A DNA stretch of 64,000 nt from Apostichopus japonicus. Its lineage: Eukaryota > Echinodermata > Holothuroidea > Aspidochirotida > Stichopodidae. Below are positions 14,101 through 25,600 of this stretch, in pieces (positions within the stretch are counted from its first letter, which is position 1; every line of letters starts with the position of its first letter). Position numbers and translations under genes: made by a program. Location of the stretch: the NCBI RefSeq assembly GCF_037975245.1, contig NC_092573.1, positions 20,994,265-21,058,264 of the forward strand, given 5' to 3'. The notes beneath the pieces are model-generated. The model ran no database searches. It was not told where the DNA came from and worked only from the letters and a program-made list of their open reading frames with translations.

Positions 14101-17100
14101 GCTGTTTACATTAGATGTCCATCATAATCAAAGCTACTGTATACTGTACGTAGATCTATGATGTCATGTGGTTTACTACCAACATATATACTGTACAGCA
14201 CTGTATACTGCATAATACATATGGTATATACCGTATTACCATACAATATCCATTCCCTACAAGAAAGGTTACCCTCACTTATATTCATTTGCCTGAATAC
14301 TGGACTGTACTGTATTTGGAGATAGCATTTGGAGATACAGTAGCTTATCTATAATGCCAGGTACAGTAGAGTAGCTTGCTTGCAGTCTATACCCCAATTT
14401 TTATTATTTTTTGTTTTTTCTCTTCTATTGTCAGTACTATGAAATAAGATCTGTATGATATTCCGTTAGTTTTATGAACCTGGTGATTTTGTTTCAACTG
14501 ATATTGTCATCTGAGCTTGTGAGCTATGAGTTGACTATTGATTGGGGATATATATATTTGATCTCATTCAGTAGCATGATCAAAATGGAGGCCACTTTTT
14601 TAAGGCCAAGAATTACTTTGTCGGCTCTATAGAGCTCTGTATAACGATAGAAAAGCCTGGTTGTAGCAGGATTATATAAACCCGAAACCTTTTGATGGCT
14701 GTCATGTACAGTATATATTAAAGTTGCATTTTTCATCGGTTGGGTCAGTTCTATGTTCCACTCCAACAAAGACATGTCAATTTATTCTAACATAATTGGA
14801 TGACCGCTCAGTGTAAACCGCATGCTCCGACAGTACATCAGGGGGAAATTTGTAACAATTGTCCGAGATGACCAAATTTTTCTTTCCATAGCATTGTGGT
14901 ATACAATATATATATGACAATTGTCTAATGTACAGAATTTTGTTATTAAAATATATATTAAGACACAATGACAAATCGCTATATGGTGACACACGAGATG
15001 TGACATACTGTAAGCTCTGTACAGAGTGATTACAGTTTAGCTACAGTAGTCTATGAAGACAGCCAAACATGATGAACAGGGTCATAAGAAGTATGTTTCA
15101 GTACATAGCAAGATGAAATGAAAAATAGTCAAAGTTTTACACACTTTCATTTAGACATACAGTATATACTGTACCTCTGTATGGAGATCTATTGAAGTTA
15201 AGCTAGTCTATGAAAAAAAGCCAAATTGTAACACATCATGCATTATGACATACAAGTAGTGTACTGGTTTAAGTACCTAGGTTTAAGTACGAAGCAAGAT
15301 GCTATGCAAAATTTTGACAAACGTGCAAAAGATGTACTGTAGGGCAGGTCTTGAACCATGAGTTTACCTTAAGAAACCTTGTACAGAAATGACGAAGATA
15401 AATAGAAAAACAAACAAATTTGAATTTGACTGTTGGTAAAGAAAAATAATGTAACATGCTCATCAACATAGGATAGTATTCATGAGAAAGAGTTGATTAC
15501 TCCAAGATTAATTTTGTTTAGAAATTTGATAAAGTACATACTAACATATGTGTGTTATTCAGTGTAACTCAAATCATGAATGGGTTTAATATTAATACAG
15601 GATTTTTTCAAATCCTCAAGAAATATGCAAAAAATTAAATTATTCCTTTATGACTGTTGTTAGGATCAGGAATAGCTACTGTAGCTCTTTTGATAAAGTT
15701 TGCATGTTAGAATCAATACATAAAAATTCAATCTAATTATCTACAGTACAACACTTTTTATGCAACATAAAATGTTCAATCATCTTTAGCAAGCTCTCAA
15801 GTAGAAAGCAATATCACACACAGATATCCACTCTACTGTTATGACACAGAGAAGTGCCCCCTAACCATTACATTACCATCAACATTTAACACACACCATG
15901 TCAGTGTATATGCCTGCATGTCTAACTAGCATTCATACTGGTCACGACTTAGATTCATCCAAGGATAGACGAAGATCCGCCAGTCAAAAGAGCAGGCAAA
16001 GTTAAATTAGCGTCTCTGCGAAACCTCACACTGATTGGATATCGAACGTGTGTGTGATACTTGGGGTTAGTCTCCTGTGCAAAGAACATGCTTTTTGGCA
16101 TTTGCACAGTTTTCATTGTGGTACTGTTAGATCTAGCATATCATGATTATGGATTTAAAGCTATATATATATATTAATAAATATTTATTATATATCTACA
16201 TATATCAAATTACACTGCGAAGGGAAACAATGAAACAGATAGGTTTCCAGAATGTTAAGTATATGGAACCATATTATTTTAACTCTTTGATAACCTGGAG
16301 TTACATGTCTCAAATTCATAAAACTGCAGATCTGTGAATATTAAAAAATTAAAACAAAATGACATAAAGTATAGACAATCTAACTGTGCATTTTGTTAAT
16401 TGAATTAAATTGTGTATAAATTTACAACTTCCATGTGTGGTACTGGTTTTTTGTTTTGATTAAATTAAAGTTGGAGGACTTCATTATTTCAAGCTAGACT
16501 CTCATGCTGGTGTTTTTTCCCTGCTGTATTAAACTGTACTTACCCTCTTCTAGCATGCAAGATCCTTGGGGCACAAGATGGATCACTTTAATGTGTTTTG
16601 GACTTTTGGTTATATTTGTTTAAATTTTTTGGGACAAAAAGAACATAGGAAACTTTTTGTTTAGTTTCCAAAGCAAACATCACCAATTATATGTCTTTGC
16701 ATACAGTTTTTTTTATAGTAGATCTGCTTAGCTCAATGGCAGACCTATTGAAGTCTACTTTGCTGTTAAAGAATTGGGACAAAGTCCTTGCGATTATATT
16801 TTGTTCAGCTAATTTACTAGCGGGTTACCCATTTCGAGGTACAGTAAGAATAAGATAGCATATTTGTTTTAAAAAACTTGTGAGGTCAGATATTATTCAC
16901 TATGTCATATTTTGTCACTATGTCACAATTAATTCACATATGTCATATTTTTAGTATTTTGTGAAAATTTCGAGAATTTCATAATTTGATTTATTTCCTG
17001 TAGCTTTGGTTAGAATTGGGTGGAAAGTTTAGGACCAGATGGGATTCACTGTTTCACTTGATACAAACTTCTAGCAATGTCATTATGTAGAAGAGACAAT

Positions 17101-19919
17101 GTACCAGCAAATGTTATCACCTTTTGCTTGAAAATTCCATCATGAAAAAAGTCTGTAAAAAAGCTAGCATTCTGTTTCCTCTGCTCTCCCCCAAGGAAAG
17201 AATCTTCAGTTAGAGTAAAATGGTGGGCCATAGAACGACACATTGTGTGGAAGAGAAAGATAACGTTTAGAGAAATTTTGACATGCTTTAGATTACCATT
17301 AAGCAAGACCAAAGGTTGTTGAAACATTTTGTAGGCTACTGTAGTTATCAAGACATTCACAATTTTGAAAGGTACGTTAGTGTTTAGGAGTTTTGCCAAT
17401 GGGTTATCAGTGGCAACCAGAATAATGTATTCTGGGCTCATTGATGCAATATTGATCATGCTGTTATTGAAAGTAAAGGTTCTCCCAACCTTCATGCAAT
17501 GTGCAAGTTTTTTTTTTTTTTGGAAGGGGGGTTGGGTGGGGGGTGGTGTGGGGAATATTGTAAGTAGATGCTTCAGGTAAAGGGGCTGCTAAAAAATTGT
17601 CAAATTGCAAATTCCTATTGAAGGCTGTAGGACCTTCATCCCCCTTTCCTCCCTCACTTTATTAACACGGCTAACATTTAACAATGCCTTACTACTGTAC
17701 CATGGAGTCATTAACCTGACTCTTGTGTATGAGTTGACCATCAAACAGATTGTATACATGTACAGTATATGCTATGGAATGCATTTTAACAAAACAAGTG
17801 ATTCTTCAGCGCAAACTAAGTTGTTTAGTTCTTATAAATGTGTATACTATCGCGAAACATCTGTGACACGTCCCCAGTGAAACTTCAGTCAAAGGTCATC
17901 TGTCTTCTCCACAAATATGCTAGAAAGCCTGCTTTCTGGTCACACACATTTCTGATTTGAGGCTAGCATGCAACATTACTTTACCACTACTGAAGCTGCC
18001 AATTGTAAGCATTTTTCCAAATTCTCAGACACGTTATTGTCTGATGTTAACACGCTTCAAGGTGTCTGTGTGGGGTCGGAACCTTCAGAAAAGTACTTTT
18101 TGATAACAACAATCTCAGATGACCTTTATGTACTGTACTTTTGAGGAAAAAGACAAAAACGAAATCAGCCTTTGTTCACCTAAAGTTAAAAAGATAAAGT
18201 TGAAGCTTACAGTCTTGTACTGTACTGAGGACAAGGCCTTCTCACACGACTTTACAACACTTAAACCCCTGGTCATTCGTAACTTGTCACACCTACCTAT
18301 GTAAGTGTACACAATACAAATTGTCGCTCCCATGACATTCAGTGTGCCACATCTACATCATGTCCTCACGGGGGCACTTGCTGTAGGGGGGGAGGGGGAG
18401 GCAGCTGGGAACCGGTGCATGCAACTACATTTACAGGTCTCAGGTCCCCTGTTACACATCTTGGTGAAGAGAAGCAATCCATGGAGATACAGCAAAGTGC
18501 CATGCCCCAAGGACATAATGTAATGATCTGGCCAGGGCTGGAACCTGTAAATACTTAGATCACAAGTACATCGCCTTTCCATTTGACCAAAATGTTCCAC
18601 CTACAGTAGGCCTGATTGCAGGTGTAACAAGTCTAGTCTATTTCTTGAAATGAGGAAAACCTTGCTGTAGTTTTGTCAGCAAGTCTTGTCAAACATTTTG
18701 AACAAGTACAACATGTACGAGTGTAATATTGATCACACCAAGAGGCCGGGGTAGATTTTCTCAGCAAAGGAAGTTTAATCATGAGCGAGTTCTTTATTAA
18801 ATAACGATTCAAGCCATAACATTTTTGCAACCGGATAATTTTTCATAGTTCTAATAAACTAAAGAGTTTGAGAATTTTCAACATCTTTCAACTCTACTTA
18901 CAGTTCGTTTGAAGTGAGTGAACTATATAGCTAAGTTGCAGTGAAATCTACATCGTCATGCGGTTTTATAACGTCAAACAACTATGAAAAATCTCTCAAA
19001 GCTTTCTTGACTCAGAAAGCAGCTTTAAGTAGATAATTTGCATTGGAAAGTTTTCATGGTCATAACCTGAAATATTTATATATAAACCACCTTTTTTTGT
19101 TGTGGATTTTGGATGGTTTGGTGGGAAGGTTGCAATGCTTTATTCCATTGAATCTCTTTAGAAATGGATTCTGTCTCTTTACAATAGTAGAACTGCTTCA
19201 AAGGAGCTCTTATCTCTGTAAATATGACTAAAAGTTTTGTACTGGAAGCCAGTATGTACAGTACGTTTTTCTCCTAAAATACACGCAACATTCGGAATTA
19301 ATAATGAGTCTCAAAGAAAATTAACTATTTGCATGATAACGATGGTAGTTAGAGGAAGATTTTTGATGATTATTGGAGTGTATACAGTATTTAAACATTG
19401 GCATTGATGGCTGAAGGTTCTGCCAACTCAGTATTGTCATTTACTTATATCCCCTCCCCTCCCCCTCTCCCCTCTACCCTCTCCCCTCTGTAAATGCGCT
19501 CACACGATGTGTTGTTTCAGTGTATTGTTAAGTACAGTAGTGTGCGTCAGGTAAAGTACTAAAGTTGTAGTGTGCATGTTTTGTGGGTGAGTGCGTGAGT
19601 GTATGTTTTAAATTTGATGTTTTCGTTGGTTCTGTCTTTGACATATATATATACGAGGTTTAGTCGATATGAAGGTTTGAAGAAAGGTGTACAAGCAAGA
19701 AGTGTTTTCCGTCGTAAAGCCAAAGATACTATTAACAACCAGATTAAAGCATATATCACAGCAGATTGTAGCAGATTATAGCAGATCCCAGTGCGTATAT
19801 GCATCGAATCATTAAACATCTGCGTTGAATATTCTTTGAAATATTACTGAGTATAAGAAATCTTCATGTATAGAATTTATACCCTTCATTCCACCCCCTT
19901 CCCCAACTGATTTACATAC

Positions 19920-20368
19920 CACCGTGTTCTCATACCATCTTGGTCGTCTCATACCAGCACATATGTTGGTTTGTGGGATTTCTAGAGATTCGCATTTCAC
20001 TACCGATCTGTAGTTATATTCATGATCATTTTGATACAAGTAGGTTCTCATTTTGATTGATGATGGTGAAGATGATGATTGCTGCAGTGGGTGGCCCGAT
20101 ATTACTTTCCCAAATCAATCGACATATATTCTTGCTCAACTTCACGACAGTAAAGATGCCTTTCATCAAACTTCATATATTTACTTTGCGCCTCACTAAC
20201 CTGTTCTACTGTGCCTAGAATGGACTGGTAACCTTTCCACACTGTGCGCCCTCTAGATGACTGGTCAATGCCCTCCCCGATCATTCTACCATCCAAAGTG
20301 CCAGCACCATACGTTTTTTCGACTGGATTCATTTCTACGTAATTCGTTTGGAACGGTGACCAAGGATC
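19920..20368 (-). pseudogene. Decayed or frameshifted coding block, family not recognised
   Basis: Two adjoining minus-strand segments read like protein. The first (20368 down to about 20106) follows an AACTAG acceptor-like site and contains DPWSPFQTNYVEMNPVEK and later KFDERHLYCREVEQEYMSID. It meets a stop at 20102-20104. A one-base frame change there leads into the second segment, containing LYQNDHEYNYRSVVKC and GMRRPRWYENTV, which ends at a consensus donor (GTATGT) at 19919. The gap between the two is too short for an intron, so one exon with a frameshift, or a retrocopy, is more likely than two exons. Residue usage differs from the simple AT-driven ORFs around it. I do not recognise the family; an antisense gene nested in the intron is also possible. 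Confidence 0.3.
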
Positions 20369-20702
20369 CTAGTTTTTTCATCCCATTGGATCCATACTAA
20401 CTTAGATTTTGCATAGAGAGGGATTTTGGGGATCGGTTATCGCCCCCTTTAAAATTGATATACAGTAGTCATCAGTACGGGTAGCAGTTCTGCGAACTGC
20501 TTACGCTAGTTTCCAGCTCTTTTCCCCTTCCATACACTACACGTTTTAGAAACATACCATAGTTATTCTCACTTGTGAGGAGACAGGTAAGCTCGTCACT
20601 GGTAAATATCCAAACCGGTAAGTTTTGAGATTACAAGTATAATGGATTTGAATATATACAAATAGAATTCACCTTGATGCTAGTACTGTTCCTTGGTATG
20701 AG

Positions 20703-21168
20703 CAGTGGCGGAGCTAGGGGTATTGGTCGGGGAGGGGGGGTAAGAATGGTTTGTAGGGGCGCTTGCGATGCTTTTAAGTGGAGCGCCACCACAGGTTGGC
20801 GTGGAGGGTACAGAAATTTTTTGAGTAAAGATACTCCCTTCATTGCCTGAAATGACCCTTTCCAGCACACTGATCATGGAGCGGCGTATAACGTACACTG
20901 CATGCCGACTTTAAGTTTGGTGTTTATTACTATTTCAGCCACTGCGCATCCAAAAATAGATCAAAAACCCTGTACAATTCTTGGAATTAGTTTCGTACAA
21001 TGGAAGTGCCGATAAATCAACTAATGTATAACAAATGTCAATAGGTAGATGAGAGCACAATAAAAAAGTCAATAATCGCAAATAAGACAAAAGTGGTAAA
21101 ATGCTGAATAGGGCGCCAGCAGTCCATTTGAGCCCTCTCCCCCTGACTGTATGGACGCCCCGCCACTG
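20703..21168 (+). mobile_element. hAT-like non-autonomous DNA transposon with perfect 8-bp TSD
   Basis: A 466-bp element. The left end is CAGTGGCGG and the right end CCGCCACTG, an inverted pair. It is flanked by the perfect 8-bp duplication GGTATGAG at 20695-20702 and 21169-21176. Such ends and an 8-bp duplication fit hAT elements. There is no transposase ORF. The inner segment with a GCGCCACCA..GTTGGCG motif recurs near 37004-37303, 48840-49071 and 50130-50299. Confidence 0.85.
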
Positions 21169-22389
21169 GGTATGAGTAACAGACTGATTGATATTACAGT
21201 ACAAAGGTCTAGGTGAAGTACTAGTACGGAATGGTACTTAATCTTGTGCTAGCATCTAGGCTAGATTTCTAAAACGTCTGGTGCATGAGTACAAAAGCAT
21301 ACATCAGTTAGGGCCAGTAAGAGGTTAAAAATATATATATATTGCATTTAGTGCTTTGTTAGTGTTTACACATCTTATTGAAAAAAGATGCTGAACATAG
21401 TGTTCAGAGAGTTCTATCCCTGCACACCTTAAGCTTAATTTGTGTAAATAATAATGTCACCAATGTTTCTAGCATTTGTAGTTCTTTAAAATGATATATC
21501 GCAAGTCGGTAGTTTCAGCCTTTATGTCTCTGCTATGTCCTGTATTGCACTAAGTATGGATAAATTTTATCATGACATTTCCATACAGTAGTCATTCTTG
21601 TTAAGAATGCTTGAATTCTGTTCAAGAATTAACTTGGAGGTTGCTTAATAGGTCCTTGCAAAATAAGCATATTTCCCTTGCTTGTGCAGGCGTAGTTGAT
21701 TTTTCATATGGCCGTTTAGTATTTTCTCCCATGCCATTTGTGTGTGTGTGTGCGTGTTTGTCCATGTGTGAGGGATGGAGGTGGTCAGCGGGATTGGGCA
21801 AGAGTTTTCCTATGCTGGTTATACCAATGTCTTTTGCTATGCTAGATAAATGATATCCTGGCCACTTAGTAAGTAGATTGAGAACTTGTGGCTCAGTTAC
21901 AAGTTGACCCATATGACACATCCCCGCTTTAAAGAGCTGTGGTAAGAGCTTCTGATTCAATACTTAGCCCACAGGCAAATATTAATTCTTTCCCCACAGT
22001 ATGAAGGTGTTTAACGTTGAGTAAAAAAGCCTATTCAGTTTGGTGGAGGTCCGAGGTCATTTGGGAATAACAGGTCAAATCGTGAAAGCCCTTGTAAACG
22101 TGATATTGCAGGAAGGAAAACTTGGACAGATCTTGGACAGATATTTAGTATGTTGATGTATCTATCACAATTTAGTACAGAAAGCCTGTTGTTAAGGTCA
22201 ATGGTCATTCAGGACAGCCTGTGTCATTGTGAATTTATTGTCACATCACACTGCTTTTCACTGTATTACTAAGATCAAGTATGTTGTACATCTCACTATA
22301 CATTACGTCCGATTCATGAAGAAAACTGATCATGTTACATCATCGAAACCACGATGCCTTAGTTTTTGCATTCCGGTTTTATGTTGCAG

Positions 22390-22656
22390 TTGGCGTGGTT
22401 ATTGAGAATGAAAGCCCCATCACAGGTCTGACAGGGGCAGACATAAAGCTCGTGTGCACACCAGATCAGGCAGGAGCAAATTTGACTTGGAGTTTCAAAG
22501 GCGGAGACGCTATCGTCAACAACGATAAGTACGATGTCACAAACACAGCGACCAAGAGCACGTTAATCATTAAAAATGCCCAACTTTCCGACAATGGAGA
22601 GTATTCCTGTAACAGTGCAAGGTCATCAGCCAGGGTGACAGTGAATCTCAGCCTAG
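22390..22656 (+). CDS. BSG: Basigin-like exon: Ig domain 1
   Basis: Acceptor TTTATGTTGCAG, donor GTGAGT, phase 1 to phase 1, 89 codons' worth. It encodes VGVVIENESP..IKLVC..LTWSFKG..NGEYSC, one Ig fold with both Cys and the Trp. Sequons NLT and NLS lie in it. The upstream reading in the same frame (including an ATG at 22332) is intronic. Confidence 0.93.
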
Positions 22657-25600
22657 GTGAGTTACAGATCTTTCAAGGGTGAGTGGGGGGGGGGGGAGGG
22701 GGGGGTGGGGGGTTTGGATGGAAGGTACGAAGATTGGGCAAGGGTGGGTTATATTGTAGGCATGGAGTCACTGCAGCCATACCGAAATAGACAGGGAACA
22801 GTGACCAGTCTTTAATGTAAAGTATACTCACAAATGCAGGGAAAGTCCATCACTGTCATGCTAGAGCTACTGTACTGTATTGATATATATATACATGTAT
22901 GCGTCTTCTCAGATGCCAATATCACCATCGAAGATGTGAAAGGGGGATTTCACCTGGCTAAGGACACTACTATGCAATGTGTAACAGACAACCCAAACAC
23001 AAGTTTGACTTGGAGTAAAAATGGCGAAGACTTAGCGAAAGGGAAAAATGACCTGAACGGCGATGGAGTGGATGATCTAGAGGTCAACGATCAAAATCAG
23101 ATCGTCCTGCTCTCTGCTGATCCAGTCCTTGCCGGAGACTACACCTGCACCGTAGACCTGGGCTCAACAACGAAATCAGTATCGAAGACCATTGCTGGTA
23201 ATGTATATAAACACATAGTCTGCGATGTATCAAAGACCCATATCATCAGTTGTTAGTCTGCTAAAGGCTGGAAAAAATGAAAGGGAGGTAGTGTTTTGAT
23301 TGCAGTTATAAACTGACAGAAAGTTCCATAATTATGCGAAGATGCATCGTTTTACTGTAGGTTATTGGGATCCAAGTAAACACATCTGCGATGTATCAAA
23401 GACCCATGACTCATGTTAGTCTCATGTGAGACTCATGTTAGTCTGCTAAAGGCTGGGAAAATGAAAGGGAGGTAGTGTTTTGATTGCAGTTATAAACTGA
23501 CAGAAAGTTCCATAATTATGTGAAAGATGCATCGTTTTACTGTAGGTTATTGGGATCCAAGTATACACATCTGCGATGTATCAAAGACCCATGACTCATG
23601 TTAGTCTCATGTTAGACTCATGTTAGTCTGCTAAAGGCTGGAAAAAATGAAAGGGAGGTAGTGTTTTGATTGCAGTTATAAACTGACTGAAAGTTCCATA
23701 ATTATGTGAAGGAGCAATGTTTCACTGTAGGTTATTGGGATCCAAGTATACACATCTGCGATGTATCAAAGACCCATGACTCATGTTAGTCTCATGTTAG
23801 ACTCATGTTAGTCTGCTAAAGGCTTGAAAAAATGAAAGGGAGGTAGTGTTTTGATTGCAGTTATAAACTGACAGAAAGTTCCATAGTTATGTGAAGATGC
23901 ATCATATTACTGTAGGTTATTGGGATCCAAGTATACTAATATTTAAAACTATGTATTAACATTTACAAGGAGATACTACGAGTTGTGGTGATATTCCTGG
24001 GTTAATATTCTGTCAATATATTCAAGTTGTTTCTGTCTATCGATTATTTGTTTGAATTCTCTGACAGTGGGGGGGGGAAGGGAAAGAGGGGTTGGCCGGG
24101 AACTAGTTACGAATATTTATGTGTGTTGAATGCTACTAGAAGCATCAGTTAGAACGGATGAATCAGCCTAACTGCATAACTTAAGGATGTATGAACCACA
24201 CATTGGACCTATCCAATGTGTATTTAGTAATTGTGTGTATGTATAGGGAGCTGTACATAGCAAGCCATGCTGGAAGGCTGGAATCAGTTTTCAAGCACCC
24301 TCAAGAGTCACGTAAAGAACAATGTACATTATGACAGTATCATTGAAGAATACACACTGAAGCAGGAATGTTGGAAGATAAGAATAATAATTGAATGGCT
24401 CACCAGCACTTGTAAAATTATGGGTTGTCCTTTAACAGGTGGATAAAGATTGGCCATTCCGTGGAGATTTTCAGCCCAAAAAAAAAGAAGAAAAGAACTG
24501 CAAAAGCGTAAAACCATATCAATAAGTCAGATTTCCATATTATTTATTCCTTGTTACCCGTTCAATTTTGCGACCTTCCGTCCCGAAAACACAGCTCCAC
24601 TTAGTATTGCAGATGACGGCCCTGTCGCCGTAATTTCTAGTATCAGAAAATTATGCAAACTTTGTCCTCTCGTTCGAACTCGTCTTTTTAATTTCAAATC
24701 CGCAGGAGACCTAATCGTCTACGCGCAAAAGTCCATCAAGGTGAGCGAGGGAGAAGACGGCAGCATGGAGTGCCGGGCCACCTCCGTACCCGCCGCTACG
24801 ATCACATGGTTTGTGAACGGGACCAAGGTAACATCCGGCGAAAAGTACGAAGTAAAGACGAAAGATGCGCCAGCAGAGCCGGATATGGTGATCGGTACTC
24901 TGACAGTGATGGACGTCTCCCTGGACGATGGCAGACCCGTCAACTACACCTGCTCTGCCACCAACGGGGTGTACACCGAAGAGGAAGTGGTCATTCTCAG
25001 AATAAGAGGTGGGTTGTGATGTTTCTGCGTCATTTTGGGTTGCATCTGGCCGAAATTGTGACTTAAAAAAAATCCCTTCAGTAGAACAGCCTCTGTGTGT
25101 TCACTTTGTCATCTCCCCACGACCTCAGCACTTATACTCCGCCATAGTAATAGTGAACTGGTAACGTCTCTAATACTGTGCACCCTCGAGGATGGGGGGT
25201 CGACACCCGTCAATAAGGGGTTAATCAACGGTCAAGCGTGCGTTACTCACAGGATTAATGCACGATCGGGGGATAATGCATCCAGCGATAGCATTAACAC
25301 CCGGAGTGCATTAATCCTGTGAGTAACGCACGCTAGACCGTTGATTAACCCCATTCATTCATACACTACCATTTGTGTGGGGGGAAAGTCATAAAACAAA
25401 ATATTTTTGGTTACATATAACCAAAGATTTTTTAAAGTGATGCCCCGTAATTTTACCGTGCATTACTCACAGGATTAACCACAGTCAGCTGACCTGAATG
25501 GACCAATAGGATTTAGGAATCTTTACTAAGTATGAATGAACGACCCTTCCTTCTCATGAATTCTACGACCCAAAGTGCCTAGAAGTAGTTAATAAGAAGG

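Larger units (their letters stand above)
9..22389 (+). other. Long non-coding stretch, probably intron 1 of the basigin-like gene
   Basis: No exon with family similarity was found in these 22 kb. The stretch is AT-rich, with poly-A/T and poly-G/C runs and many copies of the palindrome ACTGTACAGT and its parts (for example at 3473, 5198 and 7153). It holds a telomere-like tract (318-415), a GTA microsatellite (11070-11176), two hAT-like MITEs (8853-9319, 20703-21168) and a decayed coding block (19920-20368, minus strand). That it is one intron is inference, because no exon upstream of 22390 is certain. Confidence 0.5.

Noticed and set aside
17046-17495. 149-codon minus-strand open frame
   Set aside because: No recognised family, no splice context, and one frame this long is about what chance gives in 64 kb of AT-rich DNA on six frames.
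21622-21960. 112-codon minus-strand frame
   Set aside because: Overlaps an opposite open frame and a TG/CA repeat; no family likeness.
24450-24705. Open frame upstream of Ig exon 3
   Set aside because: The acceptor at 24705 and phase 1 joining with the previous exon show this part is intron.
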